Shown in pieces: positions 6,043 through 6,076 of a stretch of DNA of 6,076 bases. The position numbers and the translations under genes are program-made. Position 1 is the first letter of the stretch; every line of letters starts with the position of its first letter. The notes under the pieces are model-generated. The model was given only the letters and a program-made list of their open reading frames with translations, was not told the origin of the DNA and made no database searches. Source of the DNA: Candidatus Latescibacterota bacterium (GTDB lineage: Bacteria > Latescibacterota > 4484-107); NCBI GenBank assembly GCA_030613045.1, contig JAUWMS010000177.1:1-6076 (forward strand). The letters run 5' to 3'.

Positions 6043-6076
6043 TCGCCTTTGCGCGCACGGAACGCCATTCCGCTCC
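6039..6076 (+). CDS. Start of next gene, PilN position (partial)
   Basis: An ATG at 6039-6041 overlaps the preceding stop as ATGA, and the frame stays open to the window edge, reading MIAFARTERHSA. The overlap suggests translational coupling. In pilus operons the gene after pilM is pilN, whose product starts MI and soon enters a membrane helix, but twelve residues cannot confirm that. Confidence -1.
   Translation, partial: MIAFARTERHSA

Overview
The window is bacterial chromosomal DNA, gene-dense but with unusually wide, repeat-filled gaps between genes. MreB and a type IV pilus-type PilM protein point to a rod-shaped diderm. Intergenic arrays of 7-base repeats, together with an AGCGAAGCGAAGAATCTC-type element, look like those I associate with uncultured candidate-phylum genomes (roughly the FCB/PVC neighbourhood). 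That placement is a weak inference from style; no rRNA or other phylogenetic marker is present.

Layout. On the minus strand, right to left: a GalU-type UTP-sugar-1-phosphate uridylyltransferase (3134-4039), a GHMP sugar kinase (2006-3007), mreB (692-1711), and the first part of an MFS transporter running off the left edge (1-338) that carries an in-frame TAG. On the plus strand, left to right: a 36-residue single-pass membrane peptide (4241-4351), a small cupin (4512-4847), a PilM-like actin-fold protein (5059-6042), and the first codons of an overlapping gene (6039 onward), probably the PilN position.

The two transcription directions diverge from one compact region, 4040-4240. It holds two back-to-back sigma70-type promoters, each TTGACA-N17-TATATT. 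One serves galU and the kinase; the other serves the small membrane peptide and probably the cupin. The kinase and uridylyltransferase together suggest a sugar -> sugar-1-phosphate -> UDP-sugar route feeding envelope polysaccharide, which fits MreB and the pilus genes as cell-surface functions.

The most distinctive feature is the intergenic DNA. Nearly all low-complexity tracts share a 7-base period, yet belong to at least six unit families. Different families abut in the same 7-base register, and one family appears as a perfect 22-bp inverted repeat flanking the kinase gene. The arrays overlap the kinase stop codon and fill the spacer before the kinase start, so they create false N-terminal extensions. 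I saw no tRNA, rRNA, CRISPR array or transposase gene.
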